A stretch of DNA of 64,000 nucleotides from Clitopilus passeckerianus (lineage: Eukaryota > Basidiomycota > Agaricomycetes > Agaricales > Entolomataceae). The translations under genes and the position numbers were made by a program. The notes beneath the pieces are model-generated. The model was not told the DNA's origin. It did no database searches and saw only the letters and a list, made by a program, of their open reading frames with translations. Below are positions 36,660 to 46,637 of this stretch, in pieces (within the stretch, counting starts at the first letter, position 1; every line of letters starts with the position of its first letter). The DNA lies in NCBI GenBank assembly GCA_944990035.1, contig CALYLX010000100.1, positions 62,001 to 126,000 on the forward strand, written 5' to 3'.

Positions 36660-36732
36660 CGTGGAGGATGATTGGGTGTTATGGGAGGGTAGGACTGAAC
36701 GATCTGGGGACCTAGAGATGACGATTCAGGAC

Positions 36733-36739
36733 TTATATA
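36733..36739 (-). promoter_or_regulatory. TATA box of the cytolysin-like gene
   Basis: TATATAA on the minus strand, 74-80 bp upstream of the proposed ATG at 36659. Confidence 0.65.
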
Positions 36740-37204
36740 CATACGCGAGGGAAACCATACTCGGCAGGAAGTTTCTACTGGGAACTTAAACCGGGCTGGG
36801 CGACGTGTGAAATGGAGGTGTTTGATTGACAGGGCAAATGAAGGATTTCGGAGCCTTCGACGGAGGGAATAAACACATCGTGGGTCGAAATTGAGCTCAC
36901 GTGTGACACTCTATCCTAAATCGAACTGACCTCGAAATTTCCAACATGATGGTCATCGATGGACTTGATAGTGGCGGACCTTGTGGAAGAACGCCCTCCT
37001 AACTGCGGGGGCGCGATTCTACCGTCATCGGTCCGGGAATCCGTGTGAGAGGCGAGAGGTGCAGGATCAGTAGGAATCGCAGTGCAAGGAGAGAAGCTGT
37101 AGGCTCCTCGATAATGCTGCGACCCCAACATCGCTCTCTCGCACCGGAAATAACCTGTGCAGACTAAGAAATGCCATAGTAAAATGAAATGTACCGTAGT
37201 AGAG

Positions 37205-37448
37205 GCTCAATCCATTTACTGTATTAGTATCTTTGACGGCAAGCTGCCGTACGGCGGATTATACATCCAAGCTATAGTCTGTAGATTTGGTTGACATTCA
37301 TTCCGTAAGTAGGACTTTTCGAACGATGGTAAAATCCGTCCTCTACGTCGTGGATCGGATTGACGTCCACTTGCTTTGAGTCCGAGGAAGTTCAACGTCT
37401 TCTGATGAGTATGCTAGAGCTGATAATTTATTGGGGTAAGCTGGAATA
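37205..37448 (+). repeat. 240-bp direct repeat, right copy
   Basis: Partner of 34794-35034. Neither copy shows TG...CA ends, so a solo LTR is not evident. No target-site duplication was obvious by eye. Confidence 0.9.
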
Positions 37449-38344
37449 ATTAGACGCGGTTTGCCACGATTTGTGGGTACCGTGAATCGCCCTAAACTCG
37501 TGAGAGCGAGGGGTGTGATATTCTGGCCATTTTACATACGTCGTGTTGTATGGTATTATGACGACTTGGATTGTTGGTTGTGTAAATTGTATTCGTTCAC
37601 CGGAGGAGTCGTTCTCCAATTGAATTAAAGATAGGTCAAAAAATGATGCTCAATAAACGCATTTGCCATCTTTTGCAAAATCGACTGTACCCCCGGCACC
37701 CTAATGGATGACTTCCCGTAACTTTAGAAAGCTAGATATCAGTTCTAAACTGACAGCCGATCAAGGGTCGCCGAATTTGGGTCTAGAAATCCAAACCGTA
37801 AACATATCTAGGATACTTGTGCACATTTCCTTACCTCCGCCTTTCGCCAAATCGGGTAAAAGCGAAAGAAATTCACATATAATCATTTTCGAGTCTTTTC
37901 TGTGGGTAAGGGTTATATGCGCGACCATATTCCAGTAAACTATTATTTAAACGATGGCATGTCCAAACTCAAGTCGGACAGAGGACTGGTACTCGTCCTG
38001 TGAAGGAAGTAGAGGGTGGAAGAGGGCATAGGTATTGGTCAAGGTAAGGAGGAAATCTCGATGTCCGTTGGTGGAGGTGTCAAAACGTCGCCGAAAAAGG
38101 AAGGGAAAGGGTTTAGAAAGCCAGATTGTGTTTAGAAGAGGGGGTAGTACCCTCTGGCTAGATTAAAGTTTAGAAAACCAGCTTTCTGAATCAAATTCAG
38201 GGCTAAACCAGGGCAGAGCGCCCGGCATGTTCGGCAACTCCAAATTCGTCCCAATTTCAAAGGATTTAGAGCAGAATCTAGGTTTCTAGAGTTACGGGAA
38301 GTCATCCAATCATCTTCCGTTTCTCTCAACTCGTTGGGGCCCAT

Positions 38345-38860
38345 CGTGTGGTCGATTCGCTTATGTAAGGGGCCTAGGCTCATCACAGCCACAGGTTCTT
38401 CAATCATCTGAATCGTCGCGTCTCTTTTTCCTTTTCTTTCCTGCCTTTCAAACCAACCGATTGACCATTCGCGCTACTCCGTATACGAGAACGGCGATGA
38501 AAACTGCATTAGTGCCTTTGCACCCTCCAAACTGCCAATTTGTCCGATAACAGAACAAGGATGGTCGGCATTCTTCGTCAACGTTTCAACTACAAATCCA
38601 GTAAATTCCGCACCTAACGTCGTGCTCGAGCTGGATCCGGCACAACCCAACAGTCTCAAGATCTCAAGATTCACCTGAAGTCCTTCCTGCTTTCTCCTCT
38701 GTAGGTGAGGTGAAGCCGTTGAAGATGTTGAAAACCACCCAATCTGTCCACGTGAGGCTGAAAGTACGGTCCCTCTCCTTCCTTCGTCCGCACTCAGCTG
38801 CTCATTGGTCTATCTTAATCTTAGGCTCCATCTGACAACAGCGTCGAAGTACTTGCATCG
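38345..38860 (+). repeat. Three-copy dispersed element, copy 3
   Basis: TTATGTAAGGGGCCTAGGCT, CACAGCCACAGG, TCGTCGCGTCTC and TTCGCGCTA at the start, then GTGAGGCTGAAAGTACGGTCCC and CTTAGGCTCCATCTGAC. The donor-like GTA of the other copies is AGTACG here, so the putative intron signal is degraded. Confidence 0.7.
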
Positions 38861-40436
38861 GAGACTTTACGCGCTCTCCCTCTATCCACCGGGTCTTTCT
38901 TGCTCCCCTATTTATTGACGGTCAATCTGTCCTGCCCCGTACAAATCTCTTCCTTGTGCTCCCACCTCCGTCGGCTCGGCGCGTTGTCCAATCCCCAGCT
39001 CGACACGCACATGCACTCCTACGCACCGCAAATCTTACCTCGTTGGTCTGGGAGCGGCTTATGAGTCTAAATCAGAAATACCATATCGTCTCTCTAAACC
39101 CTCCAACTACTCATCGGGATGGCACCCACCGCGCTGGGCTACAGGCAGCCTCAGCCAATCTACGCCCTATACCACCCTCTTACCTATCTTCCCGTCGTGA
39201 CGCCTTGTACCAGCTCTTGAAGGGACAGAGATGATTCGTATCTTGTGTCCTTGAAACCGCCACTAGCAAGCAGCCAACTAAGTAATCAAGAACTCTTCCT
39301 CATACTCGCGTTCGCGGTTACTGGCCACCTTCGTCCAGCTCGTTAGTCGAACAAGCCTCATGGATTTCTCATCCTCGAACGCCTCACGCGTTATCATACC
39401 CGTGGTCTCCTTGAAGATATTCTGGGTCTTCAGCGCCGACGTGCTCTCGGCTGAGGGAGGGTGAATATGAAAGCGAACTTTCATCATGCCGTTCGGCGCA
39501 GGGGAGGAATTTAGCATTTGGGAGGACCGGAGCCAGAGTCGGTGGGAGATGTCAACGACGTTGAGGGAGAAGTAGGAGGAGAGGGGCGAGATGAAGAAGG
39601 CGATATCCTAGAAGAAGACCGCGAGGGGCGAGGAACTGCCTCTCCCTCTCCCTCTCTCCCTCTCTCCCTCCCTCGCCCGAACACGACATCGATGTCCCAC
39701 CTAAGTATCCATCTTCGCATGTCGGACTCGCCAAATATTGATTCTATCGTCCCCGTTCTCGATGGAAGAGATGAGGATTGATGAAGAGACGAGACCAGTG
39801 ATGGGGAATGCAGGCGCAGGATGGAAACTTTGAACGTAGAACGGCGTATTCTTTTCCAACCTATCCTCAAACCCACCTCCACCTGCGCCCACTACCCTAA
39901 CCAAGACCAACATCCCTTTCCTCATCCTCACGGCGGTACCTCCCTCCATCTACCTCCATCCACCCCCAGGTCGTTCTACCCCCGATAACGATCGCCCCTC
40001 GACTCGGTGGCTTCACCCCCAATCCCAGCCTCCCTCCTCCGGCTAGATGCGCACACCCTCGCCCTCACCAGCACCATCTCGAAGAGGATTTGGCGAAGCA
40101 TCTCGGAGCATGAAGTAGATTCCCCCACCTGCGTCCTTAAACGTGTACGCCGAGTCGCCGACCGAAGCGACTTACCCAAGAACCCGTCCTCGTCCTCGCC
40201 CGCCCTTGTGCCCCTATTAACGCGTCAATGTTTACGTTTACGATAACCTAGACGATACACCTTGAAGTTTCGTCATGTGCATCATGGGTTGGGACTTCCT
40301 CGTTCTCTAGCGCCTCTCACTCGTGATGGCCCATCTTCTCGCTGTATCCGCACCTCAATATGTCTCTCGCGCGGATAGTCTCCATTGAGGAGACAGATGG
40401 AGACGGAGAGGTGGTGTTTGGGGTCAGGAAGGGACG

Positions 40437-40470
40437 GAGATGGAGATGGAGATGGAGATGGAGGGATGGA
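40437..40470. repeat. GGAGAT hexamer microsatellite
   Basis: About five tandem ATGGAG/GGAGAT units in a purine-rich stretch between genes. Confidence 0.8.
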
Positions 40471-40906
40471 GGTGGAGAAGAATTAGGAGGAGGGCAGGGA
40501 AGAGGGAGAGGGTGGCGTCGAGGAGACGGATCGATGGGGAGGGATGCGGGGAAGAATTTGGAGAAACAGAGCATTTCTTTTCGGAACAGGAAGGTCCGAG
40601 GGATGGGTGGAGGCGGAGGCGGGGTCAGGCTGAGATAAGTCAAAGGGGAGGATCGTTGGGATGGGATGTGCACCCGCACGGTTCCCATCGTTCTATCAGT
40701 ACTACTTGGCCAACGACATCATAATAGCATCCGTTGTTTTGTTGAATGTATACTATAAAATACTCTTTTACTACCCGGAACGGGGTTCGCCGACTTGTGA
40801 ATAGCCTGCAGATAAAAATATATATTTCGACCAGGCTGAACTCCTACAAGAACGGAACGATGTGAACGTAGACCAAGGTAAGTGTAATGAAAGGATATGA
40901 AACCAA

Positions 40907-42603
40907 CTAGTATAGATTGGGTTTCAATTTTGTCTGGAAATATTCATCGTAGTCACGAATCTCAATGTGAAGCATACCGGTTGCCTTCACGGAGGAAAAC
41001 AGATCCAAAACCCTGCCGGGTATACTCATCCAAGCCAGAAACCTAGCTGGAGCGTCATCACGGTCCCTACCCGCAGACACGTAGCCAGCCATTTTGCACT
41101 TCCTTTCCACCCTCTCGTCATCCCACTCCACCTCAGCGACGTCCCGTCTGGCACTTTTATCCTGTGACAATGTCCTATTCGACTGGTCGCGGGGTCCGGG
41201 ATCAGCGTCAATTGTTGAGCCGTCTGAGTCTTCGTATTCTTCTTCCGTGGGTCTTGTGAGCTCTTCATACTTGTCTTTGATTTCACGCCGTACGTTATCC
41301 ATGCTGCGCATCCAGAGCCGGATCACCACGGTTATGTTGATTTCGCGAAAACTGCCTCTGGACTTTGCGTCTAAGCAAAGTTTAGCGAGCGTCGAGTCCA
41401 GTTGGATTTCCTCAACGGTGCGTTTTACCAGGCCGAAGAGAAAATCCTTGTCATCCCCAGGTAGTATATCCAGAGCATCGAGTTCAATCGTGAGATTGAT
41501 GACTTCAAGGCTATTCGGAATCCCGCATTGCTCTAGCATGAAAACGATGTGATCGAGATGATCGTAAGATATGTAATCCCATGGATCTTCAATTAGAGCG
41601 TCGATGCTTAGAATCTGGAGGCTCGCCTGGTTTCTGAGGGAAAGGCCACGGACGTCAGACTATCAAACCATCAGAATGTATTTTCCACGATAGATGAGAC
41701 GATTCTTACCCGACGTGTTACATTGTACCCATCATGGTAAGCACCCGAATACGTCCAATGAAAGTGCACCAGGGTATCAGATGCACTTCTGAGCACGTTT
41801 TGAACAAACTTCGGGCAAGAGTTCCTAATACTGAGTTCCTTCAGGGAGGAGAAGTCGAGGTGAAAGTCTGGACGAGTACTATAGTACTCTAGGATGGTGG
41901 AGGATTGACCAGCGAGGTGAAGACGTTCCAGTCGGGTTTTGACGTCCACTGGCGCTCGAGTCAGGACGGATGGCTCCACTTGCTCGACTTTGCTACTAGG
42001 TTTAGAAGCCATGAAAACGTCCAGGTCTTGCCCGCCAAATACTTCGAGATATTTCACAGGGGAACTGCCAATAATTTGGAAGGGAAATTGGGCGCAGACG
42101 GCTCGAAGCCGTATAGTTGAGAGTTTTGGTGATGAAAAGACGGCTTCAACGGAAGTGCAAAAGGCCTCCGGAAACTGATACCAGGGCACGCAACCGGGGG
42201 CATATGCACATATCATTTCCCAGAGAAGGCTTCGAAGTTCTCCATATCTGGCGAGGGTTTGAAGAATTTCTGGGAGGTGAGGATCCGACGTAGCCCATCG
42301 TCCATGAATGTGTAAGACCTGAATGTAGGTCACCCAATTGCTTCCATTCCTCATGGTGGTTAGAAGTTCCGCTAGGGAGGGATTTTGGTGAAAGTCACCC
42401 GAGGAATGTGCAGATGCAGGATTGGTGAGGACGAGCTTCCTCAGCAAACGCTGCTGAGCTACGGGTCTCCAGGTGCGGCATAATAATGAGCAGGTGCGTA
42501 ACGTATCGGCAGACTGCGACCTTACGTCTGATTGAGGTGATCCAAGGGGAATCTGATCCAGGATGGACGGCAGAATATCCAGAGGGATGTTCCCGAGCGA
42601 CAT
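40907..42603 (-). CDS. F-box-like/LRR-like protein F
   Basis: Exons 42603-41710 and 41659-40907 with a 50-nt phase-0 intron (GTAAGA...TGATAG); 548 residues. N-terminus NIPLDILPSILDQIPLGSPQ...CSLLCRTWRPVAQQRLLRK; then VLHIHGRWATSDPHLPEIL, QFPFQIIGSSPVKYLE and DFHLDFSSLKELSI. The second exon has MLEQCGIPNSLEVIN, an acidic linker rich in Glu and Asp, and the tail ATGMLHIEIRDYDEYF. The segment PLDIL.SILDQIPLGSP is shared specifically with gene H, 4 kb away and inverted, so F and H form a close pair. Open frame intact. Confidence 0.8.
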
Positions 42604-42683
42604 GTTAGAGATAAAGGAGTACGAGAACGAGGAAATGAGCCCATAGCCACTCGGGGTAAGAGTTGTTTGAAGCAGTTGATTCT

Positions 42684-42697
42684 GCCAAATAATGTTG
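42684..42697. promoter_or_regulatory. Shared F-box upstream element, copy F
   Basis: GCCAAATAATGTTG on the plus strand, 81 bp upstream of the gene F ATG. Confidence 0.6.
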
Positions 42698-42847
42698 CGA
42701 ACGCCGAGGTGTATGATAACCCCAGGCTTGGGATCGGCGTCGGTAGGAACTACTCTCCGCTCCGTAAACTTGTGAACATAGTGTTATGCCAATTGGATTC
42801 GAACCTGGGGGGTAGAAATGGTTCACAATGAGCTACATCGCCCTAAG

Positions 42848-43554
42848 CTAATCATCCTCTCTCTTCCTCTCTATATAAATGAATGTAATAATAATTGTAT
42901 CTAACATATGGAGGCCCTCTGAAGAAATCTCCAAGTAAGCTGGATGTTTCGGCCCAAAGATTCCAAAGGATTTGCGATGGTATCTTGCAACTGATGTCTG
43001 AGCCTCATCATTGAGGCAAAGCTAGCGAGGAGGGCCAGATTTGAGTGGTCAAAATAAGAAGCATGGGAGGAATACTTGCCTGGGAATAATGCGTTCTCAT
43101 ATACCATTTGTACTCCCTCCCATCCGGGCCTTTGAACACGCGATGACTGGAATCATTTCACTACAGGTCAGCATGGCATGCAACGGGCCACGTACTAGCC
43201 ATGGAAATGATACCCATCCTTCTTGAAATAGCTCTCAGCTTCAACGGTTTGCCCGTTAAAGGTAAGGAGAGATTTTCCAATGCCCTTGTGCACGACCGAG
43301 CCAATCACCGAGAAATTATCTTTCAAGGCATCGTCGCTGAGCTCAGGAAGCTCGGAGTCATCCTTGGAGTCGTTACATTCTTTTGGATCGAACTGTTCAT
43401 ATTGAGGAGCATCTCGGATATTCGGAAGGACCTTATATACGGTAGATGTCCTGGCGCCTAAAGATAATGGCGAGACGACCTTGTACAGGACTTGCCCAGA
43501 TTCGAGCATGTAGGCGGAATTCATGTGTGAGTAGCGTGATAGATAGATGTTCAT
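42848..43554 (-). CDS. DUF6593-like protein with a GC-AG intron
   Basis: Exons 43554-43196, 43146-43080 and 43021-42848; 199 residues. The first intron (49 nt) is GT-AG; the second (58 nt) has the classic non-canonical donor AG|GCAAGT with acceptor CTAG, and joins in phase 0. The order of blocks (MNIYLSRYSHMNSAYML, a short charged linker, SLLTFNGQTVEAESYF, HRVFKGPDGREYKWYMR, LCLNDEAQTSVARYHRKS, PAYLEI near the end) fits the agaricomycete DUF6593 family as I recall it: small soluble proteins of unknown function, often in multigene families. The frame is only complete if the GC donor is used. A CATATAAG box lies about 50 bp upstream. No partner gene evident. Confidence 0.78.
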
Positions 43555-44151
43555 CTTGAGCAGGAGAATCCGTTAATTCTTCTCGATCCGATGGAGAGCT
43601 TCTTATATGAGTTGTTTCCAGGTGAAGGCAACAGCAGTACCTAGTCGAAGTTAAAAAGAGGCTGCGAGGCTGCGCAAGTTCTGAATGGCGGTGCTGCGGC
43701 CCTTGTAGATCGACACTTGAGCAGTGACTTGATAAACATCGAACGTTCTTCCAAGCGTTTTGTGGGAGATTGTAAGTGGGATGTGCCGATCTGATCACAT
43801 CAGATGGGACGCCATACGAGCATGGTCAACGGATGGTCGCATCCAATAGTCGCGAGTTTGAGATGTAGTATACCGTATCCTGTTAGGTTTTCTTATCTAC
43901 TGGTGCTTTTTTCATAGAGTAGAAATCAGCATCTGAATTTGAACCGGATGATGGCCAGCCCAAAGCGTTTGACCAAGTTTTGAATGTCAATTTGAAATCG
44001 ATCAATGCCGTCTACGTCGGATTTCGGTCTTAATCAGGAAGTTGTTTGGCAATCTTAGCCGATTCAAATAACGCGTAGACTCGTTCCTGAGCATTGAGTG
44101 GTCCTGAGTAAAGTCGCGCTTGCCATGACCGATGACGGCGGTGACCAGGAT
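43555..44151. other. Intergenic
   Basis: Promoter side of the DUF6593-like gene and a featureless stretch up to the relic at 44152. Confidence 0.4.
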
Positions 44152-44250
44152 GGCATTTTTCCCTCGTTGAGGGCAACGGGTATGTTTCATCTTGAAGTTT
44201 TGGACTATGAAGAATATTACTTGAGCAGATTGACCCTTGATGTAAGGTAG
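44152..44250 (+). pseudogene. Plus-strand C-terminal relic of the F-box-like family
   Basis: Reads GIFPSLRATGMFHLEVLDYE then EYYLSRLTLDVR and a stop, matching the last ~35 residues of genes H and E (FPSLEATGM, the EV.DY strand, the final basic-aromatic tail). A short DDGGD block just upstream corresponds to the linker of H, with intervening sequence deleted. Everything upstream is missing. It is on the strand opposite to its neighbour G and the same as H. Confidence 0.8.
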
Positions 44251-44574
44251 TTCTTCCTTTATCGCGTACAATCAGTGGTTCCACAATCGTTAAGTTTGCT
44301 GAACTTAAGCACAGAATTGTGCACTTGACTCTTATCGGGGCTCTGCACGACTATGCTTGAACGTCGACGAGACTCATACTTCAGTTGCAAGAAGCTAGCC
44401 CAAATCCTTTGGCATCTGTGGGCCAAGACATACGGCGTACTCGAAATATCCTCGGAAGGCCCACGTTCAAAATGCAATTACCTACATCGAGAGGAAGGAG
44501 GGGCATGAATGGTATTGTTCGTAGTTCAAAAAGCGGAATGCATAAGATATAAATCTGCAGAAGAAGTGAGATCG

Positions 44575-46333
44575 TCAGATATCACAGTCAGATTCATGCC
44601 GGACCCTCTTGTAGTCAACGACATGGAACTTGACAATCCCCGTAGCACGCATCTCTGGGAACCAGCTCGGTACCTTCCTAGGCAAGTGCTTCCAGGCAAG
44701 GTACGACTCCGACCAGAATCCATCGTCCGAATCATATCCTTTTGCACGGCACATCTCTTCTACCTCATCGTGAGGAAGCAACCAGGGCGGCGTCGCCTCC
44801 TGACGCATGTCCTTCAGCGCCTGAGAAAGGGCTGCGTCGTAATTGACCCGATTCGGAACAGCGTGACGAATCTCTTCCACTTCCTTCTCCATCTCCTCCT
44901 CTCCATCCTCCTCTTGCAAGCTCGCGACTTCCGCAAACCTTTCTTCACTCTCTTCGTTGCTAGCGCCGTCCCAGAGACTTGAATCTGCACGTTCATCATC
45001 CTCGCTCCAATCTGCATGCCAAGGCATCTTTCTCCCTTTCTCCTGCTCCCATGTCCCCCAAAGGGCGTCATCCAATCCACGCACAAGCAGGATCATGTTA
45101 ACCTCCTTCAATTTTCCAGTTGAGAGTGCTTCATCAACTTTTGCCGTACAAAGGTCCTCCTCCAGCTGATGATGAGGTGGGTAGCCGTAGTCTTCATCAT
45201 AGTCGATACCCCAGCCGGGGGAGTGATCAATGGTCACGTTCAGCGTCTCGAGACTATCCGGAAGACCACCCGCTTTTATGATAAAAGTGATCATCGAAAG
45301 GAGCCCGTAGTCTTGCTCATGCTCGGGCCACATGTCGTCATCCCCTAAGAATGCCTCGATAGTGAGGACACGGAGCTTCGTAAGCCCAGTGAATAGACGT
45401 AAATCCTAGCAGAGTTTTCAGCGCAAACATCATGTGCGGGTGGAACAGAACACCTACAGATTTGGGCCAAGTTTGATCCTCTGGAAAAAACCTCCAAGAG
45501 ATAGACGTTATCGAGGAAGAACATTCACCCAATACGACCCCGACAAGCCCTAAATCATCAAACGCATCGATTCGGAGTTCCGTCAAGTGACCGAAATCCA
45601 ATCGGAAGTCCTGGCGCTCCAGATAGTATTCCATGATATCACTCAAGGATCCTCCAAGCCTGAGCCTCTCGAGTTGTACCCGCATTTCTACGGCGTCTCG
45701 TACCGGCGTAGGATCCCGCTCAACCTCGCCTTTAGCGCGACGAGGTCGAGGAGCTTTCAGAATGTTTCCATCGCCTTCGAGTTCCAGATATCTGAGGGGG
45801 GAGTACCCAATAATCTCGATAGGAAATTGGCGGCAAAGCCCAAAGAGTCGAAGGGACGTGAGTTTCGGGATGTGAAGGATGGCCTCGATCGCAGCCTTGA
45901 ATGTGTCCGGAAACTTGTACCAGTGGATACACCGGTTGCTGCATCGCATACCCCATAGAAATGTCTGTAGTTCTCCGACCGCCGCAATCATTTCCAGAAC
46001 TTGTGGAAAGTCGGGATCCGAGATGACCCATCGTCCTTGAACGTGTAATACCCGAATGTAGGACAGAAAACCCGGGTTTGCCTGCGTGGAATCCATCAGA
46101 CCTCTGAATTTCGGTTGAGGAGGAGGAGGAGGGTAACACCCTCACTTCAATTTAGGGTCCGTGAACACGATTTTTCGGAGAAGGCGCCTCTGGGCCGGGT
46201 GCCTCCAAGTGCGGGAGAGCAATGAACAATTTTTGAGCGTTGATAGGATTGTGGTGTATTTTGCTTTCATTCCATACTCCACTTCGTTTATAATGACCGA
46301 GATTATGTCTAGTGGATGCGATTTCAGCGACAT
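44575..46333 (-). CDS. F-box-like/LRR-like protein G (possible in-frame stop or very short intron)
   Basis: Model: exons 46333-46146, 46103-45458 and 45405-44575; 554 residues. N-terminus SHPLDIISVIINEVEYG...CSLLSRTWRHPAQRRLLRK is closest to gene A, as is the C-terminus (ATGIVKFHVVDYKR...ESD). A TGA follows PKLK at 46145; it is removed only if the 42-nt GTGAGG...TTCAG segment (with five CCT units) is spliced. That intron is in phase and multiple-of-three in length, but it is the shortest in the window and absent from the paralogues. If it is not spliced, the gene is truncated after 63 residues. The 52-nt second intron (45457-45406) corresponds to the conserved family intron. Confidence 0.65.
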
Positions 46334-46432
46334 AGCAGTGAGAGTCGAAATAGAGGCCGAGGATCCCGGTGGGTATGGTCCTTGACGTGGGCACCCTCCA
46401 AATTGACGCGATTGTTTCCAGACGCTGCCTTT

Positions 46433-46446
46433 GCCAAACAATGACG
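46433..46446. promoter_or_regulatory. Shared F-box upstream element, copy G
   Basis: GCCAAACAATGACG on the plus strand, 100 bp upstream of the gene G ATG. Forms an inverted pair with the copy at 46498-46511 in the divergent G/H promoter. Confidence 0.65.
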
Positions 46447-46497
46447 TACATTAATCGCTTTGGGATACTCTTGGCAGTCACCTCCGCTTTTCGGACG

Positions 46498-46511
46498 ATG
46501 CATTGTTTGGC
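46498..46511. promoter_or_regulatory. Shared F-box upstream element, copy H
   Basis: GCCAAACAATGCAT on the minus strand, 127 bp upstream of the gene H ATG. Relative to its own gene it has the same orientation as the B, C, E, F and G copies. Confidence 0.65.
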
Positions 46512-46637
46512 AAGATCGCCTATCTCAAGCAACGGACACAGCCCAATTGATGCGTACTGAGTAGAGAGCAACCTCAACGTCAACTCAGAGGTCCTTTCAT
46601 CCCAGACTTGTTGTCCTTTCTTCCGTTCATCTCAAGC

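Larger units (their letters stand above)
36660..40906. other. Gene-poor region between the cytolysin-like gene and F-box gene F
   Basis: Contains the cytolysin promoter, the right direct repeat (37205-37448), copy 3 of the dispersed element (38345-38860) with its polypyrimidine tail (about 39590-39720), and a GGAGAT hexamer microsatellite (40437-40470). No complete gene could be built. Confidence 0.45.

Noticed and set aside
34794..37448. The 240-bp direct repeats as LTRs of a retrotransposon
   Set aside because: No TG...CA ends, no primer-binding site or polypurine tract found, and no gag/pol-like frame between them.
23735..40690. CRISPR-like or satellite array from the regularly spaced three-copy element
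   Set aside because: Copies are hundreds of bases long, several kb apart and degenerate; spacing of about 7 kb for three copies is weak evidence of periodicity.
42775..42810. T-loop-like GGTTCGAATCC on the minus strand, suggesting a tRNA
   Set aside because: The flanking bases do not form a T-stem, and no acceptor, D or anticodon arm could be folded around it.
44575..46333. Gene G as a plain pseudogene truncated by TGA
   Set aside because: Not excluded, but an in-phase GT-AG segment exactly covers the stop and restores a full family protein, so I kept it as a coding model with reduced confidence.
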